Both the position numbers and the translations under genes were made by a program. Under the pieces are notes generated by a model, which ran no database searches, was not told the origin of the DNA, and was given only the letters and a program-made list of their open reading frames with translations. Shown one piece after another: positions 1-6,339 of a stretch of 12,870 nucleotides of DNA. The DNA is from Gemmatimonadota bacterium (GTDB lineage Bacteria; Gemmatimonadota; Gemmatimonadetes; Gemmatimonadales; Gemmatimonadaceae): the NCBI GenBank assembly GCA_031127185.1, contig JARIET010000047.1:1-12870 (forward strand). The letters run 5' to 3'. How positions within the stretch are numbered: the first letter of the stretch is position 1; each line of letters starts with the position of its first letter.

Positions 1-63
1 TGGCACGGCGTGGCGGAGCCGCGGTCTGCGGGCACATCTGCAGTCGGGTACTAAGCCGGAGTA

Positions 64-223
64 TTACGGCGGGGACGCGGATTTTCGCGGATTGAAACAA
101 CAAGAAACGCGGATACTACAACTGAAAGGGGGAACGACAGCGTGGACCCGAGCTGTCCTTCCCCCTTTTTCAGTATCCGCGTTTATCGGTAGTGCTCCGC
201 GTTCATCCGCGTCCCCGCCGTAA
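64..223. repeat. 160-bp nested palindromic element
   Basis: The stretch folds on itself in four nested blocks. Outer arms TTACGGCGGGGACGCGGAT (64-82) and its exact 19-bp complement (205-223); AAACGCGGATACT (105-117) and its exact complement (172-184); CTGAAAGGGGGAA (122-134) against 159-173 with two extra T; GACAGC (136-141) and GCTGTC (152-157). The apical loop is about 10 nt, at 142-151. Spacers carry further CGCGG/CCGCG words. No coding frame is supported. It lies just past the stop of the minus-strand lipoprotein gene. It could be a dispersed palindromic repeat (REP or MITE-like) and could also act as a transcription terminator in either direction. I see no transposase gene and no clear target-site duplication. 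Confidence 0.8.
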
Positions 224-248
224 AACCGCGCCTCCCCGCCGCAAAACC
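213..248. repeat. short direct repeat CCCCGCCGyAAAACC
   Basis: A 15-base word, CCCCGCCGTAAAACC at 213-227, recurs with one change as CCCCGCCGCAAAACC at 234-248, a 21-base period. The first copy overlaps the outer arm of the palindromic element, so the second copy may be a remnant of another unit or a duplicated end. It sits immediately downstream of the lipoprotein stop codon. No function is evident. Confidence 0.6.
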
Positions 249-252
249 CGGC

Positions 253-1107
253 CTACGGCTCCTGAGGCAGGCGGATGGTCAGCGGCTTGTCGAGCGACAG
301 CGTGATTGTCCCATCTTCGCGCAGGCAGCCATCCACTTTACGGTCGGCGCGTGCCACGGCTGCACCGGCGGCGGCACCGATCGCCCCACCAATGACAGTG
401 GACTTGGTATTTCCGCCCAGGACCCGACCCGCAATCGCGCCGATCGCCGCTCCTGCGCCAATCTTCGTGGCCTTTTCGCGCCCGGTTTGCGTGTTGATGC
501 GCTCGAGGGGAGCCGATTGCGTGACGTGTGCAGACACTTCGTACGTCTGATCGCCGACGCGAATCGAAATCAGGTCATACGCCAGCCGGGTACTGTCCGA
601 TGAGCTGGCGTCTTCGACAATCCGCAACACGGCAACGGACCCAGCCGGGATTTCCGCGCCATTCGAGCCCGTGAGCGGCGCTGCGAGAGCGGCCGTAAAC
701 CGGTCACCCGGTTTGTGCGTGCTCGTACAGAGCTTGGCCGACGGTTTGACGGCGAAGCCCACACCAGCGGCAATCGTGCCGGTTGTGGGAGCTGGCGGCG
801 GCGCGGGTGCAGCTGTCGCCGTGACGACAGGCGCCGTCGCTGCGGGCACCTCGGTCTGCGTGGTCGGCGGAGCCGGTGGCTCGTCCCTGCGCGGTTGCGC
901 GCTGCGCGGCGCGGCTGCCTTCGGCGGCGCCGGAGCGGGCGTCGCTGCAGGCTCCGGCACATCGGCAAGCTGCGGCGGTGCCTGAACGGCCGGGGCCAAA
1001 TCAACTGTGCGCGCCGGGGCAGCCTCTTCGCCGCCACAGGCGATCGTGAATGTCGTACATGCGATCGCGGCCACGCGGAAAAGTCTGGGGTGGGCGATGT
1101 TTTCCAT
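253..1107 (-). CDS. putative lipoprotein with glycine-zipper segment
   Basis: A 284-residue envelope protein of unknown role. I chose the ATG at 1107 over an in-frame start 54 nt upstream, because AGGAGG lies 8 nt before it and the resulting N terminus is a signal peptide ending at a possible lipobox (TIAC, Cys24). Residues about 25-110 are a Pro/Ala-rich linker, as in proteins that span the periplasm. Residues about 112-205 look like a small beta domain with Cys127 (motif KPGDRFTAAL near 132-141). Residues 217-251 are a Gly/Ala-rich zipper (GAGAAIGAIAGRVLGG, then GGAIGAAAGAAVA) that could insert in or lie on a membrane. Cys261 may pair with Cys127. The lipobox has Thr at -3 instead of Leu, so plain secretion is the alternative. 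It is transcribed divergently from the barrel protein gene. Function is not recognised. Confidence 0.8.
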   Translation of the reverse strand: MENIAHPRLFRVAAIACTTFTIACGGEEAAPARTVDLAPAVQAPPQLADVPEPAATPAPAPPKAAAPRSAQPRRDEPPAPPTTQTEVPAATAPVVTATAAPAPPPAPTTGTIAAGVGFAVKPSAKLCTSTHKPGDRFTAALAAPLTGSNGAEIPAGSVAVLRIVEDASSSDSTRLAYDLISIRVGDQTYEVSAHVTQSAPLERINTQTGREKATKIGAGAAIGAIAGRVLGGNTKSTVIGGAIGAAAGAAVARADRKVDGCLREDGTITLSLDKPLTIRLPQEP

Positions 1108-1262
1108 GCGCAATGCCTCCTGACTGAATCGTAACCGCTTCGGCGCGCTTGGTTCCGCCATCCGCTCAATTTCGCGCGTTGGGGTAACATCCGCGGGAAC
1201 TTTTGCGTCGAACCGTCGGTACCGCCGTCAGTCAGGCTCTCGCACCCGTTTCCCGCCAAATC
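1108..1262. other. divergent intergenic region
   Basis: These 155 bases separate the minus-strand lipoprotein gene from the plus-strand barrel gene and must hold both promoters. The only clear element is AGGAGG (complement of 1116-1121), the ribosome binding site of the lipoprotein gene. I did not find a convincing -35/-10 pair for either direction, and no good ribosome binding site precedes the ATG at 1263. Confidence 0.5.
1116..1121 (-). promoter_or_regulatory. Shine-Dalgarno AGGAGG for lipoprotein gene
   Basis: A perfect AGGAGG on the minus strand, 8 nt before the ATG at 1107. It decides the start of the lipoprotein gene against the upstream in-frame ATG at 1161. Confidence 0.8.
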
Positions 1263-1808
1263 ATGCCTACCGTCCGCCCGCTCCTCGCCGCAGCATTTGT
1301 CTTCGCCTCTGTCACCAGCTCCGCGAACGCGCAGTTTGGAGGCGGCGGCCTGCAGAACTTCAGCGGTGCCCTCTCCCTCAACACGCCGATCGGTGCTTTC
1401 GATGACGTGGCGAAGCCGGGGTTCGGCTTCGTATTCCGCACCGGAATCGGCGACTCGGAAGCGACGTGGTCTGCGCGCGGCAACTTCGCCTTCGACTATT
1501 TCCCCGGCCGCACCATCTATGACAACATCCAGTTCCTGGGAGTGGGCGCCGACTTGGTCCACCGCAGCCGGCCAAGTTTTTATCAGTTCCTCGGGTTTGG
1601 TCAGTATTCGACGAAATACAATCTCAAGACGACGAACTCGCTGACGTCCACGCGCGGTTCCAGCGACTTTGGGTTCACGGGCGGCGTAGGCGTGAACTAC
1701 AGCGTCGGCGAGAAATCGAAGCTCTTTGTCGAGTTTGCGGCAACGACGGTCTTCACCGGCAGCCGGAACAGCAACTGGTTCCCGGTTCGGGCGGGCCTCA
1801 AGTTCTAG
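1263..1808 (+). CDS. putative outer membrane beta-barrel protein
   Basis: A 181-residue secreted protein, probably in the outer membrane. A start at ATG 1263 gives a clean signal peptide (MPTVRP, hydrophobic core about residues 7-18, cleavage likely after ANA at 21-23). An open frame extends 60 nt upstream from a TTG, but that extension would bury the signal peptide. The mature part is rich in Gly and aromatics with alternating strands, for example FGFVFRTGIG, NFAFDYFPG, FGFTGGVGVNYSVG and KLFVEFAATTVF. It ends PVRAGLKF with a C-terminal Phe, the usual mark of barrels handled by the BAM machinery. Its size fits an eight-stranded barrel. It converges on hisD with 29 nt between stops. The specific function is unknown. 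Confidence 0.75.
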   Translation: MPTVRPLLAAAFVFASVTSSANAQFGGGGLQNFSGALSLNTPIGAFDDVAKPGFGFVFRTGIGDSEATWSARGNFAFDYFPGRTIYDNIQFLGVGADLVHRSRPSFYQFLGFGQYSTKYNLKTTNSLTSTRGSSDFGFTGGVGVNYSVGEKSKLFVEFAATTVFTGSRNSNWFPVRAGLKF

Positions 1809-1837
1809 GAGCCTCCACGCTCCCAGCACACCCGAGC

Positions 1838-3106
1838 TCAACCGAGCCGCAACCGCCGCTCGGCGGCTCGGGCGTGACCCTCAAGCCCCTCGAGGCGCGC
1901 GAAGGCGGCTGCGTCCAACGCCGCGATCGTGGGATCGTCGAGCGCAAGCCAACTCCGCACCCTGAGGAACGTCAACGCCGAGAGACCACCGGTGAACCGT
2001 GCGCCTTGTCCCGTGGGCAGCACGTGGTTTCCACCTATTCCGTAGTCGCCAAAGACCTGCGCGGCACGACTACCAACGAATAGCGCGCCGGCGTTCTTGA
2101 TGCGCGCCGCGAGGGCTTCCGGATCCTGAACGGAGAGTTGGAGATGCTCGGGCGCCAGCGCGTCGCATACGGCGACAATCTCGTCGCCATTGGCGCACAG
2201 CACGGTCGCACCGCGTTGCAACGAACTCCGCGCTGTTACCGACGTCGGGAGCGTGGCCAATTGCTGTGCAAGCTCAATGCGCACTGCGTCCACGAACCGG
2301 GCGTCCGTCGTCACCAGCGCCACATACGCGTCGGTGTCGTGCTCGGCCTGCGCAATCAGGTCGGCGGCCACTTCCGCGGCGTCGGCCGTGCCATCTGCCA
2401 CCACGACCAACTCGGACGGACCCGCCAGCATGTCGATGGCCACGTCGCCCGAGACGATTCGCTTTGACTCCGTGACCCAGCGATTTCCAGGACCCACGAC
2501 GATGTCGCAAGCTGGGACGCCAACACCGTAGGCCATCGCCGCGATGGCCTGCGCACCACCCACAGCCAGGAGCGCGTCGACGTCAGCGATCGCCGCCGCG
2601 GCGAGCATCACCGGCGCCGGGCGCGGCGACGCCACAATGACTTCGGGCACACCGGCCGCACGCGCCGTGACCGCCGTCATCAGAAGCGACGAAGGAAGCG
2701 GGTGACGCCCCGCCGGCGCGTAGCACCCGGCACGCGACATGGGAATCACCGTGTGCCCGGCGCGCCCACCGGCAACGGGAACTACGATGTCGGTCAACGC
2801 AGCTCTCTGAGCCTTGGCAAAATCGCGGATACGCCCGGCGGTGCGCTCGAGGAGATCGCGCGTTGGACCATCCAGACCATCGAGCGCCTTTCGCATCTCA
2901 GCGCGCTCTATGAGCCAGGGCGCGCCGGACTGCCATCCATCGAACTTCGCTGCGTACGCCTGCAGCGCCTCCATACCGCCCGTGCGAACGTCGTCCACGA
3001 TTGCGCGCACGGCAGCCTGCAAAGCCGCATCTGCGCCAGCCGCCGTCGCGGGCACCGCAGCGCCTGCCGCGCGGGGCGCGAGATTGGGAAGAAGCTGCGT
3101 ACTCAT
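1838..3106 (-). CDS. hisD: histidinol dehydrogenase
   Basis: Oxidises L-histidinol to L-histidine in two NAD-dependent steps, the last reactions of the pathway, in the cytoplasm as a zinc homodimer. The 422 residues match the usual family length. The metal ligands are visible: Gln253 and His256 in AQAEHD, Asp354 in FGDYGIGGNH, and His411 in EGLEGH. The catalytic Glu320-His321 pair lies in APEHLQL. Conserved blocks GCYAPAGR (127-134), VGPGNRWVTESKR (204-216) and DMLAGPSE (225-232) are present. The ATG overlaps the stop of hisA-hisIE by ATGA, and GGGGG in the preceding gene may aid initiation. It is the last gene of the operon. A 9-bp inverted repeat (1842-1850 and 1863-1871) falls inside its last codons. 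Confidence 0.97.
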   Translation of the reverse strand: MSTQLLPNLAPRAAGAAVPATAAGADAALQAAVRAIVDDVRTGGMEALQAYAAKFDGWQSGAPWLIERAEMRKALDGLDGPTRDLLERTAGRIRDFAKAQRAALTDIVVPVAGGRAGHTVIPMSRAGCYAPAGRHPLPSSLLMTAVTARAAGVPEVIVASPRPAPVMLAAAAIADVDALLAVGGAQAIAAMAYGVGVPACDIVVGPGNRWVTESKRIVSGDVAIDMLAGPSELVVVADGTADAAEVAADLIAQAEHDTDAYVALVTTDARFVDAVRIELAQQLATLPTSVTARSSLQRGATVLCANGDEIVAVCDALAPEHLQLSVQDPEALAARIKNAGALFVGSRAAQVFGDYGIGGNHVLPTGQGARFTGGLSALTFLRVRSWLALDDPTIAALDAAAFARLEGLEGHARAAERRLRLG

Positions 3107-4401
3107 GAGCCAGCCCCCGCAGACGTTGGCTTCGCATCACCCCCGCGACGCGTGACCCGCAGCGTACGCCGCGCCAGTTCCGCCTCGACGTCAGCGAGCC
3201 TCACGTCGCGCGCCGCGAGCGTGGCGAGGGTGAAGTAGAGAAGATCGGCTGCCTCGCGTACGGTCTCCGCTGCGCCGGGCGCATTCGCCAGCTCTGTGGC
3301 CTCCTCAACCAACTTCGCTCGCAGGAGCGCGGGGTCGGCCGCCAGACGCGCCGTGTACGACTGCGTACTCGTGTTGTTGCCATCACGGGCAGACGCGCGC
3401 ACGCGCGCGACCAGGCTCCGACTGAGGTCGCCGAGGTCAAGACCGTTGCCCCAGCAACTTCGGGTGCCGGTGTGGCAGAAGCCCTCGCCGGCCTGCCGCA
3501 CGGTGAAGCGCAGGGCATCCCGATCGCAGTCCAGATCAACTCGAAGAAGTTCCTGTGTGTCGCCGGACGTCTCACCCTTGACCCAGCGGCCGCGGGTACG
3601 GGACTGATAGACGCCACGCCGTTCGTTGACCGCCTGAGCCAGACTTTCTGGACTCGACCACGCCAGCCCCAGCGCCACGCCGCGCTCATCCACCACCACG
3701 GTGGGAACGAGCCCATCGGGCCGGTCACTCAAGAGCGGCGCAGCGACCGCATTGCCTAGCGTGAGACGGTTGGTGTAGAGCGCCATCCCCACCTGTGCAT
3801 CCGCACCTATGCCGTCGAGCGCAGCCACCTCTTCGGCCGTCGTGACGCCACCCGCGACCGTAAGGCGAGCATCGCCGGCGGCCGCGACCAGGCGCTGCGC
3901 ACGCGCGAGATCGGTCCCGCCGAGGCGTCCCTCCAACTCGACAAAGGTGACGAGGAAGCCGCCCACCAGGTCGCGTAGTTCCGCCATGCGCGATTCGATC
4001 GATTCCCCGGTACTCGTCCGCCAGCCGTGCGTTACCACGTCACCGTCCCGTGCATCGAGCGCCGCGATCAGCCGCTCCTTTGGCAGACGCCGCAGTAATT
4101 CGGGCTGGGCAGCGGTGCCGATGACGATCTTCGCTGCACCTGCGTCGAGCCAGCGCACCGCCGTTTCGTAATCGCGGATACCACCCCCAATGCGGCAGGG
4201 CGCCACGGCGCAGAGCGAGACGATCTGGTCCGCATTCGAACCGTCACCGCGTGCGGCGTCGATGTCGACGACAGCAACCTCGCCGGCGATACTGAATCGA
4301 TCGAGCCAAACACGTGGGTCTCCCGCGTCCAGTGCCTGCGCTTCACCGCCAACCAGCTGCACCGTGCGGCGGCGCGAAATGTCTATGGATGGAATGATCA
4401 T
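3103..4401 (-). CDS. hisA-hisIE: fused HisA-HisI-HisE (steps 2-4 of histidine synthesis)
   Basis: One 432-residue chain with three enzymes. HisA (about 1-225) is the (beta-alpha)8 ProFAR isomerase: Asp7 and Asp116 as the acid/base pair, Thr163 in GGTD, phosphate-binding GGGIR (72-76) and TVAGGV (181-186). HisI (about 228-318) is PR-AMP cyclohydrolase: GVYQSR (263-268), KGETSG (275-280), DLDCDRD (289-295) and zinc cysteines 292, 309 and 316. HisE (about 345-415) is PR-ATP pyrophosphohydrolase: SYTARL (348-353), Lys363 with Glu366, Glu367 and Glu370, and EAADLLY (383-389). All key residues of the three domains appear intact. The HisA N terminus reads SIDISRRRTVQLVGGE, divergent from the common form. 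The ATG at 4401 overlaps the hisF stop as ATGA; a longer in-frame extension to 4782 is antisense-frame noise inside hisF. HisIE fusions are common; the added HisA is unusual. Confidence 0.93.
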   Translation of the reverse strand: MIIPSIDISRRRTVQLVGGEAQALDAGDPRVWLDRFSIAGEVAVVDIDAARGDGSNADQIVSLCAVAPCRIGGGIRDYETAVRWLDAGAAKIVIGTAAQPELLRRLPKERLIAALDARDGDVVTHGWRTSTGESIESRMAELRDLVGGFLVTFVELEGRLGGTDLARAQRLVAAAGDARLTVAGGVTTAEEVAALDGIGADAQVGMALYTNRLTLGNAVAAPLLSDRPDGLVPTVVVDERGVALGLAWSSPESLAQAVNERRGVYQSRTRGRWVKGETSGDTQELLRVDLDCDRDALRFTVRQAGEGFCHTGTRSCWGNGLDLGDLSRSLVARVRASARDGNNTSTQSYTARLAADPALLRAKLVEEATELANAPGAAETVREAADLLYFTLATLAARDVRLADVEAELARRTLRVTRRGGDAKPTSAGAGS

Positions 4402-5150
4402 AGGCGTACCTGAACATCGGCGTTGGCAAGCGAGCGTTTCGTGGCCTGCACGGTGGTGAGGCCATCGTGGAAAATCGAAGCGGCCAGCACCGCGTCGGCG
4501 CCGGCCGCGAATGCGGCAATGAGGTCGGCGACGGTGCGCGCGCCACCAGAGGCAACCACCGGCACGCGCACAGCGCCCGATACGGCCGCGAGCAGCGGCA
4601 GATCGTAGCCGGACTGGGTTCCATCGCGATCCACGCTCGTGAGCAGGATCTCCCCCGCCCCGCGATCCGCTGACTCCCGCGCCCAGTGCACCGCATCGAC
4701 CCCAGTGGGTTCGCTGCCGGCGCGCACCACAACCTCCCACGCGCCATTCGCTACGCGAGCATCGAGCGAAAGCGTCACGCACTGACTGCCAAAGCGCGTG
4801 GCAAGCGCCGTAATGATCTGCGGAGAGCGAAATGCCGCGGTGTTGATTCCCACCTTGTCGGCGCCGGCGTCGAGCAGGGCTCGCGCGTCGGACTCGGTGC
4901 GGATCCCCCCGCCCACGGTGAGCGGAACGTCCACAACCTCGCGAATCGCGCGTACGGTGTCGAGCGCGTGCGCACGCTCCTGCACGGTCGCCGAAACGTC
5001 GAGCACCACGATCTCATCGGCCCCGTCGGCAGCGTACCGCGACGCGAGTTCCACCGGGTCGCCGGCATCGCGAAGGCCGACAAACCGGACACCCTTCACC
5101 ACGCGTCCGTCGCGCGTGTCGAGGCACGGAATGATTCTGCGGGTCAGCAT
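4398..5150 (-). CDS. hisF: imidazole glycerol phosphate synthase, cyclase subunit
   Basis: The cyclase half of IGP synthase takes ammonia from HisH and converts PRFAR to IGP and AICAR, the latter feeding purine synthesis. The 250 residues form a (beta-alpha)8 barrel of normal length. Catalytic Asp11 ([15 protein letters not shown]) and Asp130 (LSLDAR) are present, with GGGIR (80-84), [12 protein letters not shown] (172-183) and ASGG (200-203) for the two phosphates. I chose ATG 5150, giving the family N terminus [11 protein letters not shown]. An upstream in-frame ATG at 5186 would only add residues that overlap hisH. A GAGGTGG-like ribosome binding site sits just upstream inside hisH, whose stop overlaps this start by 7 nt, which suggests coupled synthesis of the two subunits. 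Confidence 0.96.
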   Translation of the reverse strand: MLTRRIIPCLDTRDGRVVKGVRFVGLRDAGDPVELASRYAADGADEIVVLDVSATVQERAHALDTVRAIREVVDVPLTVGGGIRTESDARALLDAGADKVGINTAAFRSPQIITALATRFGSQCVTLSLDARVANGAWEVVVRAGSEPTGVDAVHWARESADRGAGEILLTSVDRDGTQSGYDLPLLAAVSGAVRVPVVASGGARTVADLIAAFAAGADAVLAASIFHDGLTTVQATKRSLANADVQVRL

Positions 5151-5743
5151 CGATCCACCCACCTCTGAATGAGGTCGGCGCCCCATGCGCCCGAAAGCTC
5201 CGGGTGGAATTGGGAGGCAACCTGGTTGCCGCGTTCAATCGCAGCAACAAACGGAGAGCCATACGCCGACCACGAAGCCACCCAGCCTTGTGGTGCTTGC
5301 GTGAACGCGAACGAGTTGGCGAAGTAGGCGAATCCTCGGCTCGCCATCACCGTACCGGAATCCGGCACGACCTCGTTCCACCCCAGCTGTGGAACGCGCG
5401 GCGCATTCTGCAGCCGGCGAACCGGCACCCCAACGACGCCCAATCCCTGAACGCCCGGCGTCTCCTCGCTCGTTTCGGCGAGAAGCTGCATTCCCAGACA
5501 GACGGCCAGCAGGCTTTTCCCGGCATCCAGGCGTTCAACGAGCATGTCCGATATTCCCGATCCCCGCAGGCGGGTCATCACGGCGCCGAACGCCCCAACG
5601 CCGGGAAGCACGAGTCTCCGCGCACGCCGCATCGCGTCGGCATCAGAGCTGATCACAGGCGTGGCACCCGCGCGCCGCAACGCCGCGCCCACCGACGCGA
5701 GGTTTGCGCTGCCGGTGTCCACAACCAGAACGTCAGTGGACAT
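5144..5743 (-). CDS. hisH: imidazole glycerol phosphate synthase, glutaminase subunit
   Basis: Class I glutamine amidotransferase that releases ammonia for HisF. The 199 residues hold the catalytic triad Cys82 (AVCLGMQLL), His180 and Glu182 (SQFHPELSG). The oxyanion strand PGVG is at 47-50 and GWN at 121-123. The usual YFVHSY block reads YFANSF (140-145), so its His is Asn here; whether that matters is unclear. The start overlaps the hisB stop by one base (TGATG), with AAGGG (complement of 5753-5757) 9 nt upstream. The gene overlaps hisF by 7 nt. Confidence 0.95.
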   Translation of the reverse strand: MSTDVLVVDTGSANLASVGAALRRAGATPVISSDADAMRRARRLVLPGVGAFGAVMTRLRGSGISDMLVERLDAGKSLLAVCLGMQLLAETSEETPGVQGLGVVGVPVRRLQNAPRVPQLGWNEVVPDSGTVMASRGFAYFANSFAFTQAPQGWVASWSAYGSPFVAAIERGNQVASQFHPELSGAWGADLIQRWVDRC

Positions 5744-6339
5744 CAGAGTACGCCCTTGGTGCTCGGGATCCCGGCCTCACCCGAACGCGCAACCGCCGCC
5801 CGCAGCGCAAGCGCGACGGCCTTGAACGCCGCCTCAGCCCTGTGGTGGTCGTTTTCTCCGGTCAGGAGATCCACGTGCAGCGTGAGTCGCGCCGCCGTGG
5901 CGAAGCTCGCCAGGACGTGCGGGATATTCTCGCACGACAACGACCCGAGCATTTCGCGCCGGAGCCCGAGCTCCACCCGCGCGAAGGGACGCCCCGAGCA
6001 GTCCACCACGGCGCGCGCAAGCGCTTCATCGAGCGGCGCGTACGCCGACCCGAACCGCGCGATTCCGGCGCGGTCACCAAGGGCGCGGTCAAACGCGGTG
6101 CCCAACACGATCGCGCAGTCCTCAGCTGTGTGGTGATCGTCCACCACGAGGTCTCCCTTTGCGACCAGTTCCAGGTCGAACCGACTGTGAAGCGTCAGCG
6201 CGGTGAGCAGGTGGTCCAGGAAGCCGATCCCGGTGTTCACGGACGCACTGCCGGTCCCGTCCAAGGTCAGCGTTGCACGAATCTCGGTTTCCCTCGATGC
6301 GCGCTCGACTGTTGCGCTGCGTGGGCTCAGTCCAGCCAT
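5743..6339 (-). CDS. hisB: imidazoleglycerol-phosphate dehydratase
   Basis: Mn-dependent dehydration of IGP to imidazole acetol phosphate. The 198-residue form has only the dehydratase; the N-terminal HAD phosphatase of enterobacterial HisB is absent. Visible family blocks are GIGFLDHLL (37-45), DDHHTAED (67-74), [10 protein letters not shown] (137-146), [14 protein letters not shown] (161-174) and PSTKG (192-196). The two DHHxAE motifs give the metal ligands. I chose ATG 6339 because GGAG (complement of 6348-6351) lies 8 nt upstream and the N terminus then fits the family. This start lies inside the 3' end of hisC-HAD, a 13-nt overlap. Confidence 0.96.
   Translation of the reverse strand: MAGLSPRSATVERASRETEIRATLTLDGTGSASVNTGIGFLDHLLTALTLHSRFDLELVAKGDLVVDDHHTAEDCAIVLGTAFDRALGDRAGIARFGSAYAPLDEALARAVVDCSGRPFARVELGLRREMLGSLSCENIPHVLASFATAARLTLHVDLLTGENDHHRAEAAFKAVALALRAAVARSGEAGIPSTKGVL

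Noticed and set aside
1..54. Possible 3' end of a plus-strand gene, open from the window edge to TAA at 52-54
   Set aside because: Eighteen codons at the edge cannot be judged; if real, the palindrome at 64-223 would lie between convergent genes.
1808..1823. GGAGC/GCTCC hairpin between the convergent barrel gene and hisD
   Set aside because: Only 5 bp with no U-run, too weak to call a terminator.
570..1841. Minus-strand frame of 423 codons across both envelope genes
   Set aside because: Spans two genes in a wrong frame with a strongly Arg-rich translation; the lipoprotein and barrel frames have signal peptides and sensible composition.
1842..1871. 9-bp inverted repeat as terminator of the his operon
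   Set aside because: It lies inside the last codons of hisD and no U-run follows on either strand; GC-rich coding DNA gives such repeats by chance.
4402..4782. N-terminal extension of the HisA-HisI-HisE frame
   Set aside because: It overlaps hisF in another frame and the translation is Arg/Gly-rich noise; the ATG at 4401 gives the family N terminus MIIPSID.
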